NCBI RefSeq assembly: GCF_004210375.1
Contig: NW_027467782.1
Coordinates: forward strand, 38,615,771-38,679,770
Origin: Tachypleus tridentatus
Taxonomy: Eukaryota > Arthropoda > Merostomata > Xiphosura > Limulidae
DNA length: 64,000 nucleotides
Direction: 5' to 3'
Part shown: positions 35,494 to 48,600 of the stretch, one piece after another
How positions within the stretch are numbered: the first letter of the stretch is position 1
Layout: every line of letters begins with the position of its first letter
Translations under genes and position numbers: made by a program
The notes under the pieces: generated by a model
The model's database searches: none
What the model was told of the DNA's origin: nothing
What the model saw: only the letters and a program-made list of their open reading frames with translations

Positions 35494-38062
35494 CACATTC
35501 TGTCTGATATGTCTAGAATATTATCTACCATCCACTCACCATATTGTCTGACTGAAATTATATATGAATGAAATCATTAGATCATTAATGCATGTAATAA
35601 ACCTTTGAAGTCCACAGTACATGTAGTTTTAAATTAATTAATGCATTCGAGAGAGATTTTAAAGTTTTTAACTTGTTATATTATATTCTTAAAGTTTATT
35701 TGCAATTTTTCTCTATTTTGTTTCACACAACTATTTAAAAGTTATTATATTTTATTAGAATATCTCTCCTTTATGATTGAACCTTTTTACATTTATTACT
35801 CATGTAAAATAATAACATTTGGTCAATCTAGAATCTCTTAAAGCTGAAAAATTATATATATCTGAGACAGCTCATATCATTATGTTTTCATCATCAACTT
35901 TGAGGGTTATTTTTTAGGAGTCACAGGACGATGAAAAATTCTGTACATATAAAAAAATTTGCTAATGTGTTCATGGGCTATGTAGCAGTGGTAGTGGATT
36001 TATCAAGTGGAAGCTGACGTATGCTCTCCATAGAGAGCCATTGTGTGGGTTTTCTGTACATTAAAACACAGCTGGCTACAGTACAATGTTTTTATCTCAT
36101 TAGACAGGACTTAGTGTACAAACAGTACTGGTATGTTTTGTTGTTTTTCTGGTCATAATCAGCTATGTTTTTGAGTGGTTGTGATACATGCTTTATTAAA
36201 TAGTGGGGTTTAACTACATTGCTTTAGTGATTATGTTGTGAATTTTATTTCCTGAAGAAAGGTAATTATAGCCTTTAGGTGTTATTTATCATCCCTATCT
36301 GGTAAAACATAACAGAAGTGATCATGTTGTATATTTTGTTTTTTTTAGTGAGGTATGAGTTTAGTGCATTATGTAATCATAATATTTGATTTTGTCCTGT
36401 TGAGATGTTTATCCAGTGTTTTGGTATCATGAAAATTCTAGTTAAAAATAATGATATCTAGATATTTTCAAACATTTGTTAACTTTTCATAAGTTTATAC
36501 AATCCTTGTCTTCAGCAATTTTACTCGTGAAAAACTTTAAAGGAACTCAACATTAACAGTTTTATGCCCTGTAAAAGTGTTTTTGTGCATAACATCAGGG
36601 TCATAAAAGCAAGAACTTGTTTATCCTTTTAATACTACTAAAATATTATTGTATAAACATTTGATCATTTTTTAGGTTTTGTAATGTCATTAAAACTTTT
36701 AATTACTTTTCCATTATTTACAATTTTTTACCCTCTTGTAAGTAACAAAAAAAACAATGTGCTCATTACCTTTTAGGAGTTTCAAAAAGACAGGGTTTGT
36801 AATTTTGTTGTTTTCTGACAATAATTATATTTGCTTAGGCTGCAAGCTAAGAAGTGATGCATTAAATTAATCTTGATTCTCCTTTATTATGTTTATAAAG
36901 AATACTTGATTATGAGTTCCAATAAAAATTGCCAGGTTTATCAGCAGCATCACTTAAAACCTCTAGATACCTACAGCTTGTAGCTTAATATTGGAAAATG
37001 TCACTACCACAGCAAGTTCTTGGATATAAAATATGGCAATTATCAGTCAGGTTTTCAAAGAAATCTATGCAGTCTTGATGACATTCTGTAAACCCTGACA
37101 CAATGTGATTGGGATTAACTTGTTGCCACTTGCTGGTAATATCAGTAGCAGGTTACCACAGAGATGTATTGTTCTTACCATGCATACACAGTAAATGCCA
37201 TTGAAATAATGCACTTTATGTAATTTCAGATTACTGTACCTATATAAACAGCTGTTTTATGTTGGACGAAATTCTCCTGCAGGGTTAAGAACCTAAAAGA
37301 ACAAACCAACATTTACTATTATGGAGTATATATAGCTGCAAATCTACAGTATGACTTAAATGAGTCTTACAAATCATAATGATCAAGTCTGATTGTAAGC
37401 ACTTGTCTGTAATGGCAGATTCATTGCTCTTAACTTTAACCCTCTGTTCCTAGAAACATTTCTTGAGACGTCTCTGAACTAAGTAGTTTAGAATTAGTAG
37501 ATATTTTATTTTTACCTAAAAACATTGAATGAATTTTTATTTCTTAAAAAGTTATTGAAGTTGCTATTTAAGAGATGTTTTCTTGTAGGAAAGACAAATA
37601 GAAAGTTCACTAACATAAGTTTCAGTATTAAATGATAAAGAGAAACAACAAACAAACATGCAAATCAGGTACATATTGTAATGATGCCAGGGAAAACACT
37701 AGGTAAAAAAAATCAATTAAAAAAAACAAAATATAGGAGTTTGAGAGTGTTTACAAAGAGAATAACTTATTGTTTAATTTTAAAAGTATATAATAAAGAG
37801 AACAGACTACTAATATTCATCACTGGTACAAACTCATACCATTTCAAACAATACAATAGTCTTCTTCTGCTAGATGGTCGTGTTTAACCTTCCAGTCCTC
37901 TTTACCTCAAAATTAATATCTGTAATGTTAAACATCTTTTTTCTTGATCATTTAATGGGAGTGTGTACAAAGAGAGCATACTCATATCAAGAATTTCAAC
38001 TTACATTCTTAATCCAGTGAATAATGTCACTCCATGACCTTTGTTCACTGACAGCATTGGTC

Positions 38063-38775
38063 ATGAAATATTGGTCAGACTTGCGGGGGTCAATTATCTG
38101 TTATAGCCGTTCGGTTACTCCCGAAGGACAAGGCGCTGAGGTCATGGTAGCATTGCAAAACTGGATCAAGTAATAGACAATTTACCGACTTTGTTCGGTG
38201 AAGTACTCGTGTAATGTGCGTTCTGATTACTGATTTACAGCATATAATGTTACATTTCACAACGTTCACACAGTGTTACATAACAACGTTCACACAATGT
38301 TACATAACAACGTTGATTATTCGCTATGAAGTGACTGCATTTTGAATTTCATAACAGCGTTATGGTATAACGTGACCAAATCACAACCAAATTGTGGCAA
38401 CACATGACGTTGCAACTCTCATATATGGGACACTGGACATTACTTGGTTAGAGGGGAAAACATTTCATTCTGAAATTCATTCCTAATTATGTAACATCAA
38501 TTTGCCCCACCCCGACGCTGCGCCTGGGACAGATACACCCGTACCCCCCCCCCCCCTTTCCCTAGCTACGCCACTGGCGAACGTGTAATCTTTTAAGCCA
38601 AAATCATGAACGGTGGAACTTTCTATTTAAAACACCAATAAAAGTATTTTAATTAGTAAAGAAAAATCCTACCAGGAATAATATATTTTGTGTGATAATC
38701 CTCCATATGAAACAAGCATCTCAACGTTACTTGTTTCAGATTACCCTTAGTAACTACAAGTACTTCTCATTACTT
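38063..38775. other. Unique flank of unit B with a short tandem repeat and a transposon-like end
   Basis: Not found elsewhere in the window. 38249-38316 holds about two and a half copies of a 28-bp repeat (ACAACGTTCACACARTGTTA). 38541-38575 has a run of about 14 C followed by CCCTAGCTACGCCACTG. That string resembles the end CAGTGGCGTAGCTAGGG seen on several cut-and-paste transposons. The opposite end was not found here. No gene is seen. Confidence 0.4.
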
Positions 38776-39010
38776 TCGCCCGGCATGGCCATGTGGTTAA
38801 AGCACTCGACTTGTAATCCAAGGGTCGCGGGTTAAAATCCTCGTCGCACCAAACATGCTCGCTCTTTTAGAAGTGGGTGCGTTTTAACGTAACGGTCAAT
38901 CCCACTATTCGTTGTTAAAAGAGTAACGCAAGAAATTAGCGGTAGGTACTGATGATCAGCTGTCTTTACCTACCTTACATTGCTAAATTAGGGGACGACA
39001 AGCGTAGATA
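38776..39010 (+). repeat. tRNA-derived SINE, type 1, cut by the assembly gap
   Basis: Begins GCCCGGCATGGCCATGTGG, with anticodon loop CTTGTAA (Thr-like). The B-box region reads GGTTAAAATCC, one or two changes from consensus. The body runs to GACAAGCGTAGATA and stops at the N run, so the contig ends inside the repeat. Confidence 0.88.
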
Positions 39011-39510
39011 NNNNNNNNNNNNNNNNNNNNNNNNNNNNNNNNNNNNNNNNNNNNNNNNNNNNNNNNNNNNNNNNNNNNNNNNNNNNNNNNNNNNNNNNNN
39101 NNNNNNNNNNNNNNNNNNNNNNNNNNNNNNNNNNNNNNNNNNNNNNNNNNNNNNNNNNNNNNNNNNNNNNNNNNNNNNNNNNNNNNNNNNNNNNNNNNNN
39201 NNNNNNNNNNNNNNNNNNNNNNNNNNNNNNNNNNNNNNNNNNNNNNNNNNNNNNNNNNNNNNNNNNNNNNNNNNNNNNNNNNNNNNNNNNNNNNNNNNNN
39301 NNNNNNNNNNNNNNNNNNNNNNNNNNNNNNNNNNNNNNNNNNNNNNNNNNNNNNNNNNNNNNNNNNNNNNNNNNNNNNNNNNNNNNNNNNNNNNNNNNNN
39401 NNNNNNNNNNNNNNNNNNNNNNNNNNNNNNNNNNNNNNNNNNNNNNNNNNNNNNNNNNNNNNNNNNNNNNNNNNNNNNNNNNNNNNNNNNNNNNNNNNNN
39501 NNNNNNNNNN
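39011..39510. other. Assembly gap of exactly 500 N
   Basis: A round-number N run is a scaffolding placeholder and says nothing about true distance. The left side ends inside a SINE; the right side begins inside block D'. Open frames that span it are artefacts of translating N. Confidence 0.98.
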
Positions 39511-40475
39511 TACTGTCATCAAATTGTACAATTTTACTATTTAGTGAATATGGTAGGAAATTGCAAGATATTGTGATATTGTAAATATTTATTAAGTAAT
39601 GTTCTAGAATGTTTATTTTGTTCAAATAATGAAGATAAATAAATTGTTTAACTAAAAATGGCAACTGTTAAAAAGATGAAAGCTGTCATGTGAAATTAAG
39701 GGTAATTTAAAAATTAGTGGAAAAAAAACAGAGTGAAAGAAAAAATTAAAAATGATATCACGTTAGAATAATGTTGTGGTTGAAAAAAATTAAGGAGTAA
39801 GCATGTGCTTTTCTTGTATGGGTTATAAAAGGTGTGGTACTAATGGGTTGAGTGTAATTGATCAGTTCAAGGAATTCAAGGAATTATTTTCCACAAAGTA
39901 GGGCACACAATTCTTATCTAATGAGATTATTAGGGATTTAGTAACAAAAAAAGAAGAGGAACATTATTTAATGTTGTCCTTTGCATAATTTTTGCTTCTT
40001 TCATAAGTACTCTTAACTGGTGGTAATAAATACAAACTGTAGATGTTTAAATCCTTAAACAGAACTAATTTACAAAAATTGTAAACTTGTTAAGCATTTT
40101 TAAGAAGAAACCCCCCACTAAAAAAGTAAGTTCTAATACAGAAAATCAAGATTTTCTAACTTGTTTACAATACCACTTGGATGGAAAGTACATAAGTTAT
40201 AAAATATTTCTATTTAATGTTGTTTTAAGCATTAAACACACAGAAAATACATTTTTTGTCATTTAAAACTTGACAGTCAGACATGTACAGATCATATATA
40301 AATTTGTAACTGTAAAAGGTGATGCATTTGGTTTGTTCTCTCAAAACATCTCAGTGATGGTATACTTAACATGTGATGAAACTTGTGGTTACCATGAAAC
40401 ACATTCATCTATTTAAAAAACTGATACTGACACTCATAATGTATAAATATTAAAACAGACTTATTTGTGAGCTTT
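39511..40475. other. Right part of block D' (inverted D), no gene seen
   Basis: Reverse complement of about 21991-22949, nearly identical. It is non-coding and starts abruptly at the gap. Confidence 0.7.
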
Positions 40476-41650
40476 CTGATATTTTAGTTATTAAACTTTC
40501 TATATTCCAGTTGGTAACAAAACATTTTGTTGTTATCCCATTTCACAGTGTCAGGATGGCATCTGCATAGTGCTTGATATTGGTGGTGTTGCACAGCATC
40601 ATCCTTATCATACAGTTGAATGTTTCTGCAGAGTTGACTTGGCACCTGCTGAAATTGGTAAATCCATCTAGTATTAAAAATGCTGTCTTCTCTGTAAATC
40701 CTGTCTTCATTAGGATTTGGCAATAACCTTTACTGAGGTTGATCTTTGAAGAGAACCTGACCTTATAATTTCTAGGTTGTCCATAGTTTCAGAGTTGAAC
40801 TTCATCACAAGATTCAGCTTTTGGAAATTTATTTAGAAACAGTTAACCTATCTCTAATTTTTGTGATTAAAACTGGTAAATGGTAGGCTAAATTTGAAGG
40901 CTTAACAATTCCAGCTTCCAACATTGCCTCAGCTTCCTGCTTTGTAAGGTACAGTGGAGCGCCATTAAACCGCGAAATTGCTTAAGCCGCTGTAGCAAGT
41001 CTTGTCCCAGAATTTTTGATGTATTAAATCTACTACCTGGCTTTCTAAAGTTTCTCACACTCTCCTTGTCGTTGACACTGACATGACGAATATGAGCGAG
41101 GATTATCGCGGCTCACCGCTAATTTAAGAAAGTGCAAAAACGTGGCTTACAAATTTAATCCTGGCTTTATAACTTCAAGGAGATATTTAAAAAGGATTTG
41201 CTTTAATTTGGGAAATAACTAGAATATATTACAGTAGAAATTGACCGTTAATCTACCTTATCCGCTCTGTATGCCAGCTTTATGGAGGCTGCCATTGTTA
41301 CCGAATCACACCTCTCCATACATTAAACTTAATCGCGGTAAATCCGTGAAAAAGTGATCAATAATTAAAGTATTATTTTAAATTCGATAATCCAATATTT
41401 TTATGGAATTGTATAAATATTAGCCACACACCCAATAGACATCACTTCAGTTTCTGAGCTGTTGGCGACTTCGGCTTTTCAGTCACAAAGGTTTAATCCG
41501 CGGACCTATTAAGCCGTGGTTAACAAGGTTGACTCCCCAAATACTGCATCTTAACGGCACTCCACTGTATTTCATTGCATAAGGTATCTGAAAGGGCTTC
41601 ACTTTAGCTGGATACCATGTTGTTGTGTTGCACAAGGCCTATCTTTCCTG
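40476..41650 (-). pseudogene. Ty3/gypsy reverse-transcriptase fragment, D' copy
   Basis: Inverted counterpart of 20819-21990 with the same stops, the same lost aspartates and the same MITE insertion (40952-41567). In a few hundred bases on each side of the MITE I count only about two substitutions against D. Its 5' end is cut at CAGG (41647-41650, read on the minus strand), where unit C begins. Confidence 0.85.
40952..41567. mobile_element. Pogo/Tigger-like MITE, D' copy, 616 bp
   Basis: Same TA site as the D copy. By hand alignment about 30 substitutions and several one-base indels separate the two. Many fall at CpG/TpG or CpG/CpA positions, and they cluster toward the end at 41450-41567. 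Confidence 0.85.
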
Positions 41651-44600
41651 ATGATGACAAAACTTTTTCCAAACACTATACATTCATTATCATGTTAAAC
41701 TTTTAATAAGATTTGTTATCAGTTCAACCCATCTTTAAACTGTATAAGCTTACTTACCTTATGCAAAGTTATCATACATTTTCTCTTTGAATAAAATTTC
41801 TTTAGCTTTAAAATATAATTTTATACACAAATACATTCAGAATTCACAACAAAAGAAACTTTACAAAGCTATAAAAAACAACCTATATTTTAACTTTATC
41901 AACACATGATAGTCTATGTGCTATATCCAAGTACATTTAAACTTTCTCAACAATTGTTATCATAGCAAGAATAGTTTCTCTTTCTTTCTTTTATGAAGAG
42001 GGGGTCCAATTAGACTTCTAGTGGTTTAATTAATAAGTGTACATCACATTCATTGTTTTATTATTTATACCTGTGTTACAAGTCATTAGTGATAAAATTA
42101 ATTAGAAAGTCTATTATTATTAGTTCATATAGGTTGTAATGAACAATTTAAAATCTATATCTTTATTTCTACTAATGTGATCAATTGGAAAATAAAAACA
42201 AACATTTTAAACTTTAATTGAAATAAATTATTATATTTTGAAAGGAAAACCATGTCTACACCTCTATTCACATTTTAGTGTTTGCAAACATCAGTTTGTT
42301 TTCAATTCTTTTTTGTCACTTGCATTTTTACTTATTTTGATATCAACAGTACTAAAACACTTGTGACATTATAACTTTCAAACAATGAAAAACAGATTTT
42401 AAAGTAGGCATATGTTACAAGAGCTACAAGTGTCATAAATATAAGGGCTACAAATGATGTAAGAAATAATAACCATAATTTTTTTCAAAATTTTGGTTAA
42501 AATAAAGTTTTTTTATTACCATTTAGATAAAAAAGGTAATTTTTTTCTAACTTCATTACCAAAATGTCTGGTGCAGACAGCCTAGTTGCTTTGCACCATG
42601 AAATGCCAAGCTAACCAACCAACAATGAAAATGTCTAAATCCCTCCACTGTGCATTATAAATTCAGAAAAATAATGCTAACTTTATTAAAAACAAATCTC
42701 CATAAAGTCTAGAATGCATGCACACTGTTAATTTCTGGAAAAAAGCCAAGGCCTGATAATTTACCAGGGAAACATTCAGTTGATGTTCATATTATTGTAT
42801 TCATAAGTTAATGGCTGAATCTACACCTGACTGTTACAGATTCAAAATAAAGTAAATTCAAATAAATAATAATAAAGGTAATTAATAGACCAATCAAACA
42901 GATATTGAAACCTAATATTTATTTTCAATACTATTGACTGTTTTCCTAATTAAATGAATGGGGGGAAATGGAGGGAGGAGTTAAGACCCCACAGATAAAA
43001 ACATTAAATGATACAGGTATTACTAAAAAAAAAAAAAACAGCTAGAAGGGATGGGGTTTCAACTCCCTTGATCTCTACCTTAAATTAATGTCTATTTAAA
43101 TATAATATAAAACAATATTATTATTATTTTCTGAAAAATGTGCATAATGTTTACCCCTATGGATCCCTTCACCTCACCTGCATTCTCTCATACATAACTG
43201 AAGAATACAGTTATTAAATACTAAAAATATGAATGACTGGACCACTTGGGCTCACACTTATACAACTTTAAATAATAGTGATACAATTGTAAAGCAAAAC
43301 ATCACACAGTGTGAGAAAAAATCAAAATACAATAAATTTACACCTTATTATTAAAATAGCCAGAAAGTTGACAGTCAATGGTTCAAAATTGGTGCAGTGA
43401 TAGATAGCTTCTGTAGCTTTGCAGTAACAATGACAGGAATAGTAAATTTAATGGAAATGGAAGTCGTAAAGCATCCCCACACCTGCCTCTTATGCAAGTT
43501 TGTACCTAACAAATATTTTGATCATCTGGATATTTGGAATAACTAGAAACATTAATTTCAATTAGTTTATTATTAACATGACAACTGATTCAATCATAAT
43601 TTTGATTAATTGCTAAAATAATTATTACAAACACTTATTTTGATTGGTTAAATGACTCAGTTCTTCTGTAAGCAGATGCATGTTAACATCACATTAGTAA
43701 AGAAATCACAAGTTTTACTAATGAAGAAAATTAAACTTAAAATGAAAAACATTTTATAACATACAATACATAAGGCAAGACATGAACTAGTAAATGTTGT
43801 TACTAGTATATGGATGCAGGCAGTGTGTATGGGTGAGAAGTTTCACTGATCTCTCAGTTCCCACTAAAGTGAATACATACAAGTTTGATCCATAGTTCAC
43901 ATCCCCACAAAGATAGAATACATTTAACTGCAAGAAATGTGAGGTGAAGAACATGTGAACTGCTTGCTCCAAACCTGAAAAGGAGAAGGCTGGGCCCAAA
44001 TGAGGTTGAAAAGAAGAAAACTACCCAAATGAATGGGTTATTGAGAGGAGATAAGAATGGATTTCCCCACTATCATGAGGAATCCTCCCTCTATTGTATC
44101 TTGTAGAATCAGTGGAGTGTGGTCTATGGACTGTGAATGAGTAGAAGCAAACATTATCTAGTTATTCATAGAGAGAAGAGCACAAATTATCATAGAGTGA
44201 AAAAGAATTGAGGTTTGTCCAAACAAACAGGAAAGTCCTGAAATGGAAAACATGATTTAGGGCAATGAAGTGGACACTGTGGGGAAGAATTTTAAATTGT
44301 GGATTATGAAGGGAAAATGGTTTAGCACATGATTAACAATTTTGAAAAATAAAATAATTATATGTTACTAGTAGTAATAATTGCAACTTACAAACAATCT
44401 AGGCTAAACATACCTAGTTAAATTACTAATAATGAACTAACAAAGCCATGAAATCTGTTGAGACCACAAAGTATGTAAGATTAATGTACTTGCAAAGTGA
44501 TTAAATGTATCTAGTAATAACACAATTAATAATCAACATCTCATTTACAATTCATTTAAAATAACTTAGGTGATAAAGGACATATAAATATCTAACTTAC

Positions 44601-45648
44601 CAAAATCCATACATTAATGACATGAAATACTCAATTCTCCCATGTGTAAATAAGAGTAAAGCCACACAAATGATATCTGAGTCACAACTACCATAGGTAT
44701 ATCAACCAGATTTGAAGTGTAGTAAAGTTTATCAACATGTACCGGTCCCCTGGTAGAACTGGTATCAACAGAAACAAAAGTATGAGAAGAGCAATTCTCT
44801 CCAAAAGCAAACAACTTGGAAGCATGAAAAGTAGTGGAAAACTAAAACTCTTGAAATGGTGTGGAATATGACAGGCTAAAATAAAAAGTGTTAAAAACAA
44901 AGAAAAACAGAGTCCAAATGTCTTCTTATTGATTACATTCTTACTTAGAAACATTGTTTTACTGAAAAGAAGAAGAAATCAGTGGCTAAACCCATGAATC
45001 TAATTTCCTTAGAATTAGTCTGTACATAACGTTGAACTAAATTCCTGGAAAATCTTACCAGTAGCATGTTCAGCTATAATGGGAATTTCTATAGTCAATA
45101 CACTGATCATATATTACTGCAGCAGTAATTTGGTTTGTCAACATACTAGATACCCAGAGCTCTCATAAAAGTGAACAAGTGATCTTAATGTAAGGCTCAG
45201 GGAAAAAGAGGAAAAATACCAAAGACAGGAATTTTGTTTCTTTTGTTGTTGTGGTTTTACTTCTGAAAATATTTTTGACTATTTGAAAGCTGCAGGAATA
45301 TTCTTCTATGATATCATATGTTTATTCTGGTTTATCAAGTGCAGTATGCAATAATTGATTGAAATCCAAATTATTTATTAGATAAAAATTCATCTTGACC
45401 AAAAAATATAGAATTTAAACTTTTTTATATTTGAAATGAAAGATATAAACCCTTAACAGAATTAGATTTATCTACATTAATTTTCTAAAAGGTACAACTG
45501 AAGATTGCCATTTAAACTCTTAAAATGCTTCAGTAGTCTAACACTAATAATGCAAACACAGAAAACCATACAGTTGATTTAAAAGACCTTTACACTTCAC
45601 ATTTTTAACAGATAATAGATGCATAGATAAAAAAATAAACTACATTAC

Positions 45649-48600
45649 CTTCATCTCTCAAGTCTACATAAATACTCTTCTTTTCACTCTTATTTTCAAC
45701 ATCATCGTGGGAAAACTTGCATTTGTCACCTTTCTTACACTGTTCTTACTTATAAAAAACATACAGTGCAGATTTAGGATCAGTTCCTGAAATTAAAATA
45801 GTTATATCACCTTTCTGCAAGAGATGAATATAACTGAACTGTAGCCATGTTGAGAGTAACAAGATAAAACACTTCAATGCTGTGGTGTGTGATTTACATA
45901 AAGCAGACTTTGAACACTTGTTTTGATTCACCCTAAGAGTATCAGTGACCTAACTATTGAAAACACACAAAAATTATGAAAACTAATTTAATATTAAAGA
46001 TAGCTATGTACAGTATAAGAATTCATGCTTTCAGTTAATATGTTCACAATACTTGCACCACACACTTTTTACATAAGTTGTTTTAATTTTTAAAGTTATA
46101 AAAACAGATAAAATGTACCAACATGCATTTTTAAAATGTATAAAAATAACATTCAATGAAGTTACAGTAATATAATAGCTTATGCTTTTTGTTTTGAATG
46201 AGGTGTAGCTATGTAAATAATTTCATTGTACTTATAAAGCCAATTATTGTTGGTTAGTCACAATTATCTACCTGATTTATGTCTCTCTAAGTGTTATAAC
46301 TGCAGAACTCATATGGAATAAAACTGTATTTCTTTCCAACCACTCCTTAAGAAAATATTTAACTCTCACTGATAAAGAATAAATATTTATAATTACAAGT
46401 TATACATTAGTACAATTTTAGTGCCAGACCTTAAACAAATAATGAAAAATAAATATTTAGAACTTTAAATGGGTGAAATTGTAAACCTGATGTTCCAAAC
46501 TTTAGAAATTCTTTTATATATGACTAATGCTAAAAAATCGTCACTTATGTCAGGGAAATGTATCTCTAAAAGTAGAAAGCAAAGAGGTTCCATCTTTAAA
46601 CACATTTATGACTACATATCAAGAGCAATAGTAATATGGTAGAATACATCATGATGTATTTCAGTTTCTATATAATACATAAGGTATAAAAACCACAGTA
46701 ATTCTGGAAAGTATTTTAACTTTTTCTTGAATAACTCAGTTTGAAAGATTCAACTTATGTTATTTGCTATTTCTAAGAAATAATATCTTAAAAACCTTTA
46801 TCACCAACTTAGACAGCCAGATCATTGATGTATCCAAAGATAATCTGTATTAATAACACTTTATGTAGTAATTCTTAAAAGTCTTCAGTTAACTATAAAA
46901 TCCTATGTTTTTTAGTACTATTAAACCTCACATTGACATATTCTCCTGCTCATTTTACACCACTTCAAAACAAGCAAAAGCAACACTGGAAAAAAAGAAA
47001 AAAAAGAAAAATCTTTGTATTTATATGTTTACAAAAACATGCCATATCAACATGTAGGGAGAGGTTAAGTGATTAACAATATATCATGTATTTCGTGATG
47101 ACAAGAAACCAACTTGAAGTAAAAATGTATTTCAGAACAACTGTTGCAATCCCCTTCTTGTTAATCTGAAGATGACCTGAGAAGGTCAAAACATTGTTTT
47201 CAGTTTTATTTTGGTATAACCATTTGTCCTGAGATACATATCACGTACTTGTTATGTTGAAAGTCATACAACAATAGGAATATACAAATTTCAGAATTTC
47301 TTGCTCACACTCTCTATCAAATTACATAGAAATAACTTATGGGAAAGCTTGTCTAATCTAGCATTTGTATTAGGTAAAAATAAAATAAACCTTTATACTT
47401 CATACACAAATTATACTGCACAACAATTTTTTTAAAATGTTTTGCTTCCTGAAAAGGTTTTGCTGATTGTGACAGGTATCTGGTGGGTATGCACAAATAT
47501 AGTTTTGGTTTTGCTTCATCAGTAGAAACTTTGAGAAATAGACAGCTAACTGTTTACTGGCAATAACTTATTTAATTGCGTTTATGTTTCTAATATGCTA
47601 TTAAGTTCAACATAATTAAAAGTGTTTTGCTCCTGATTTTGTTTGTATTCAATGTCCAGTGCATCACGTTGCAGTGTCCAACAGTAGTCAGCAAGCATTG
47701 ACAAATTCCAGTTGCCCTGATATTGTTTTCCCATTGTAGCAAAACTGAAGATTTCAATGAAACTGTACGTAATGGGCAAATGTGGATGTGATTTTCATTA
47801 TCAGCAGCCAAAAATCTATAAGGAACACCCAACAGTGTTCAAGATGCAAAAACTTTGTTGTGCAGTGTTATCTAACATTAACTTCATTCTCCACAAGCAA
47901 GGAAAGGTGACAGAAAAAAACCTATTTCTTAATATAAAGAGTAGTATTTTACCTTTCTCATCTTTCTGTGTTGTTACAGATTTTAATGTCAAGTTCAGGT
48001 CCTCAATTTCCTTCTTTTTCTTCCTACTTGTTGATCTACCTAAGGTAATGTGAGTAGAGTGTGATTACTCTTATATTACCAACAATTTGTTTGAACCTTT
48101 GTATCAATAACTTTAATAAACATGGCATACTATTTCATTGATTAAGTAAACAAATCATGCATTACAAAGATAATTAGAGTTTTAAAATATTCAAAACATA
48201 TTATGTAATAAATGTTCATTAAAAATAAAGAAAATGTGACAGCTGTTAAGATGAAAATTACACTTTATGAATTTGACATTAATGTGGTACTTATAAGATA
48301 ACTATATGGAAGTATGATTTTACACAGCCTTTCATACTGTTTTTCTTCATACTTTTCTACAGACAATGTTGATGATAATTATGAAATTACAAAGTGTTAA
48401 AGACATGTTAAAAGGTCAACAGAAAATTCTGCAGTTTCAAACACTGGTAAAAGTTAAGGTAGCCTTGGATACCTTGTTTGACTAATATTTTGAATGCTAA
48501 TGCACTGTCTTCTCATAAGTTTATAAGAACTGACCACACCTTTTCAGCATGATATTAAAGCAGTAAAATGAGGTAAATAACACCCAGAATTTGCATTTAC

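Larger units (their letters stand above)
23122..38062 (-). repeat. Unit B of the ~15-kb duplication (inverted relative to A)
   Basis: Reverse complement of unit A with several percent divergence. It lacks the 77-bp duplication and the two type 1 SINEs of A and C. It has its own Tc1 insertion (34255-34991) and two local tandem duplications (31748-32006, 33174-33520). Homology begins at ATACATTTCAGTGT (matching A near 15243) and, compared with C, ends near 38062, where C continues to 57170. Confidence 0.92.

Noticed and set aside
38952-39664. Open frames of 182-229 codons across the N run
   Set aside because: They exist only because N was translated as unknown residues; the real flanks give under 60 codons and no domain.
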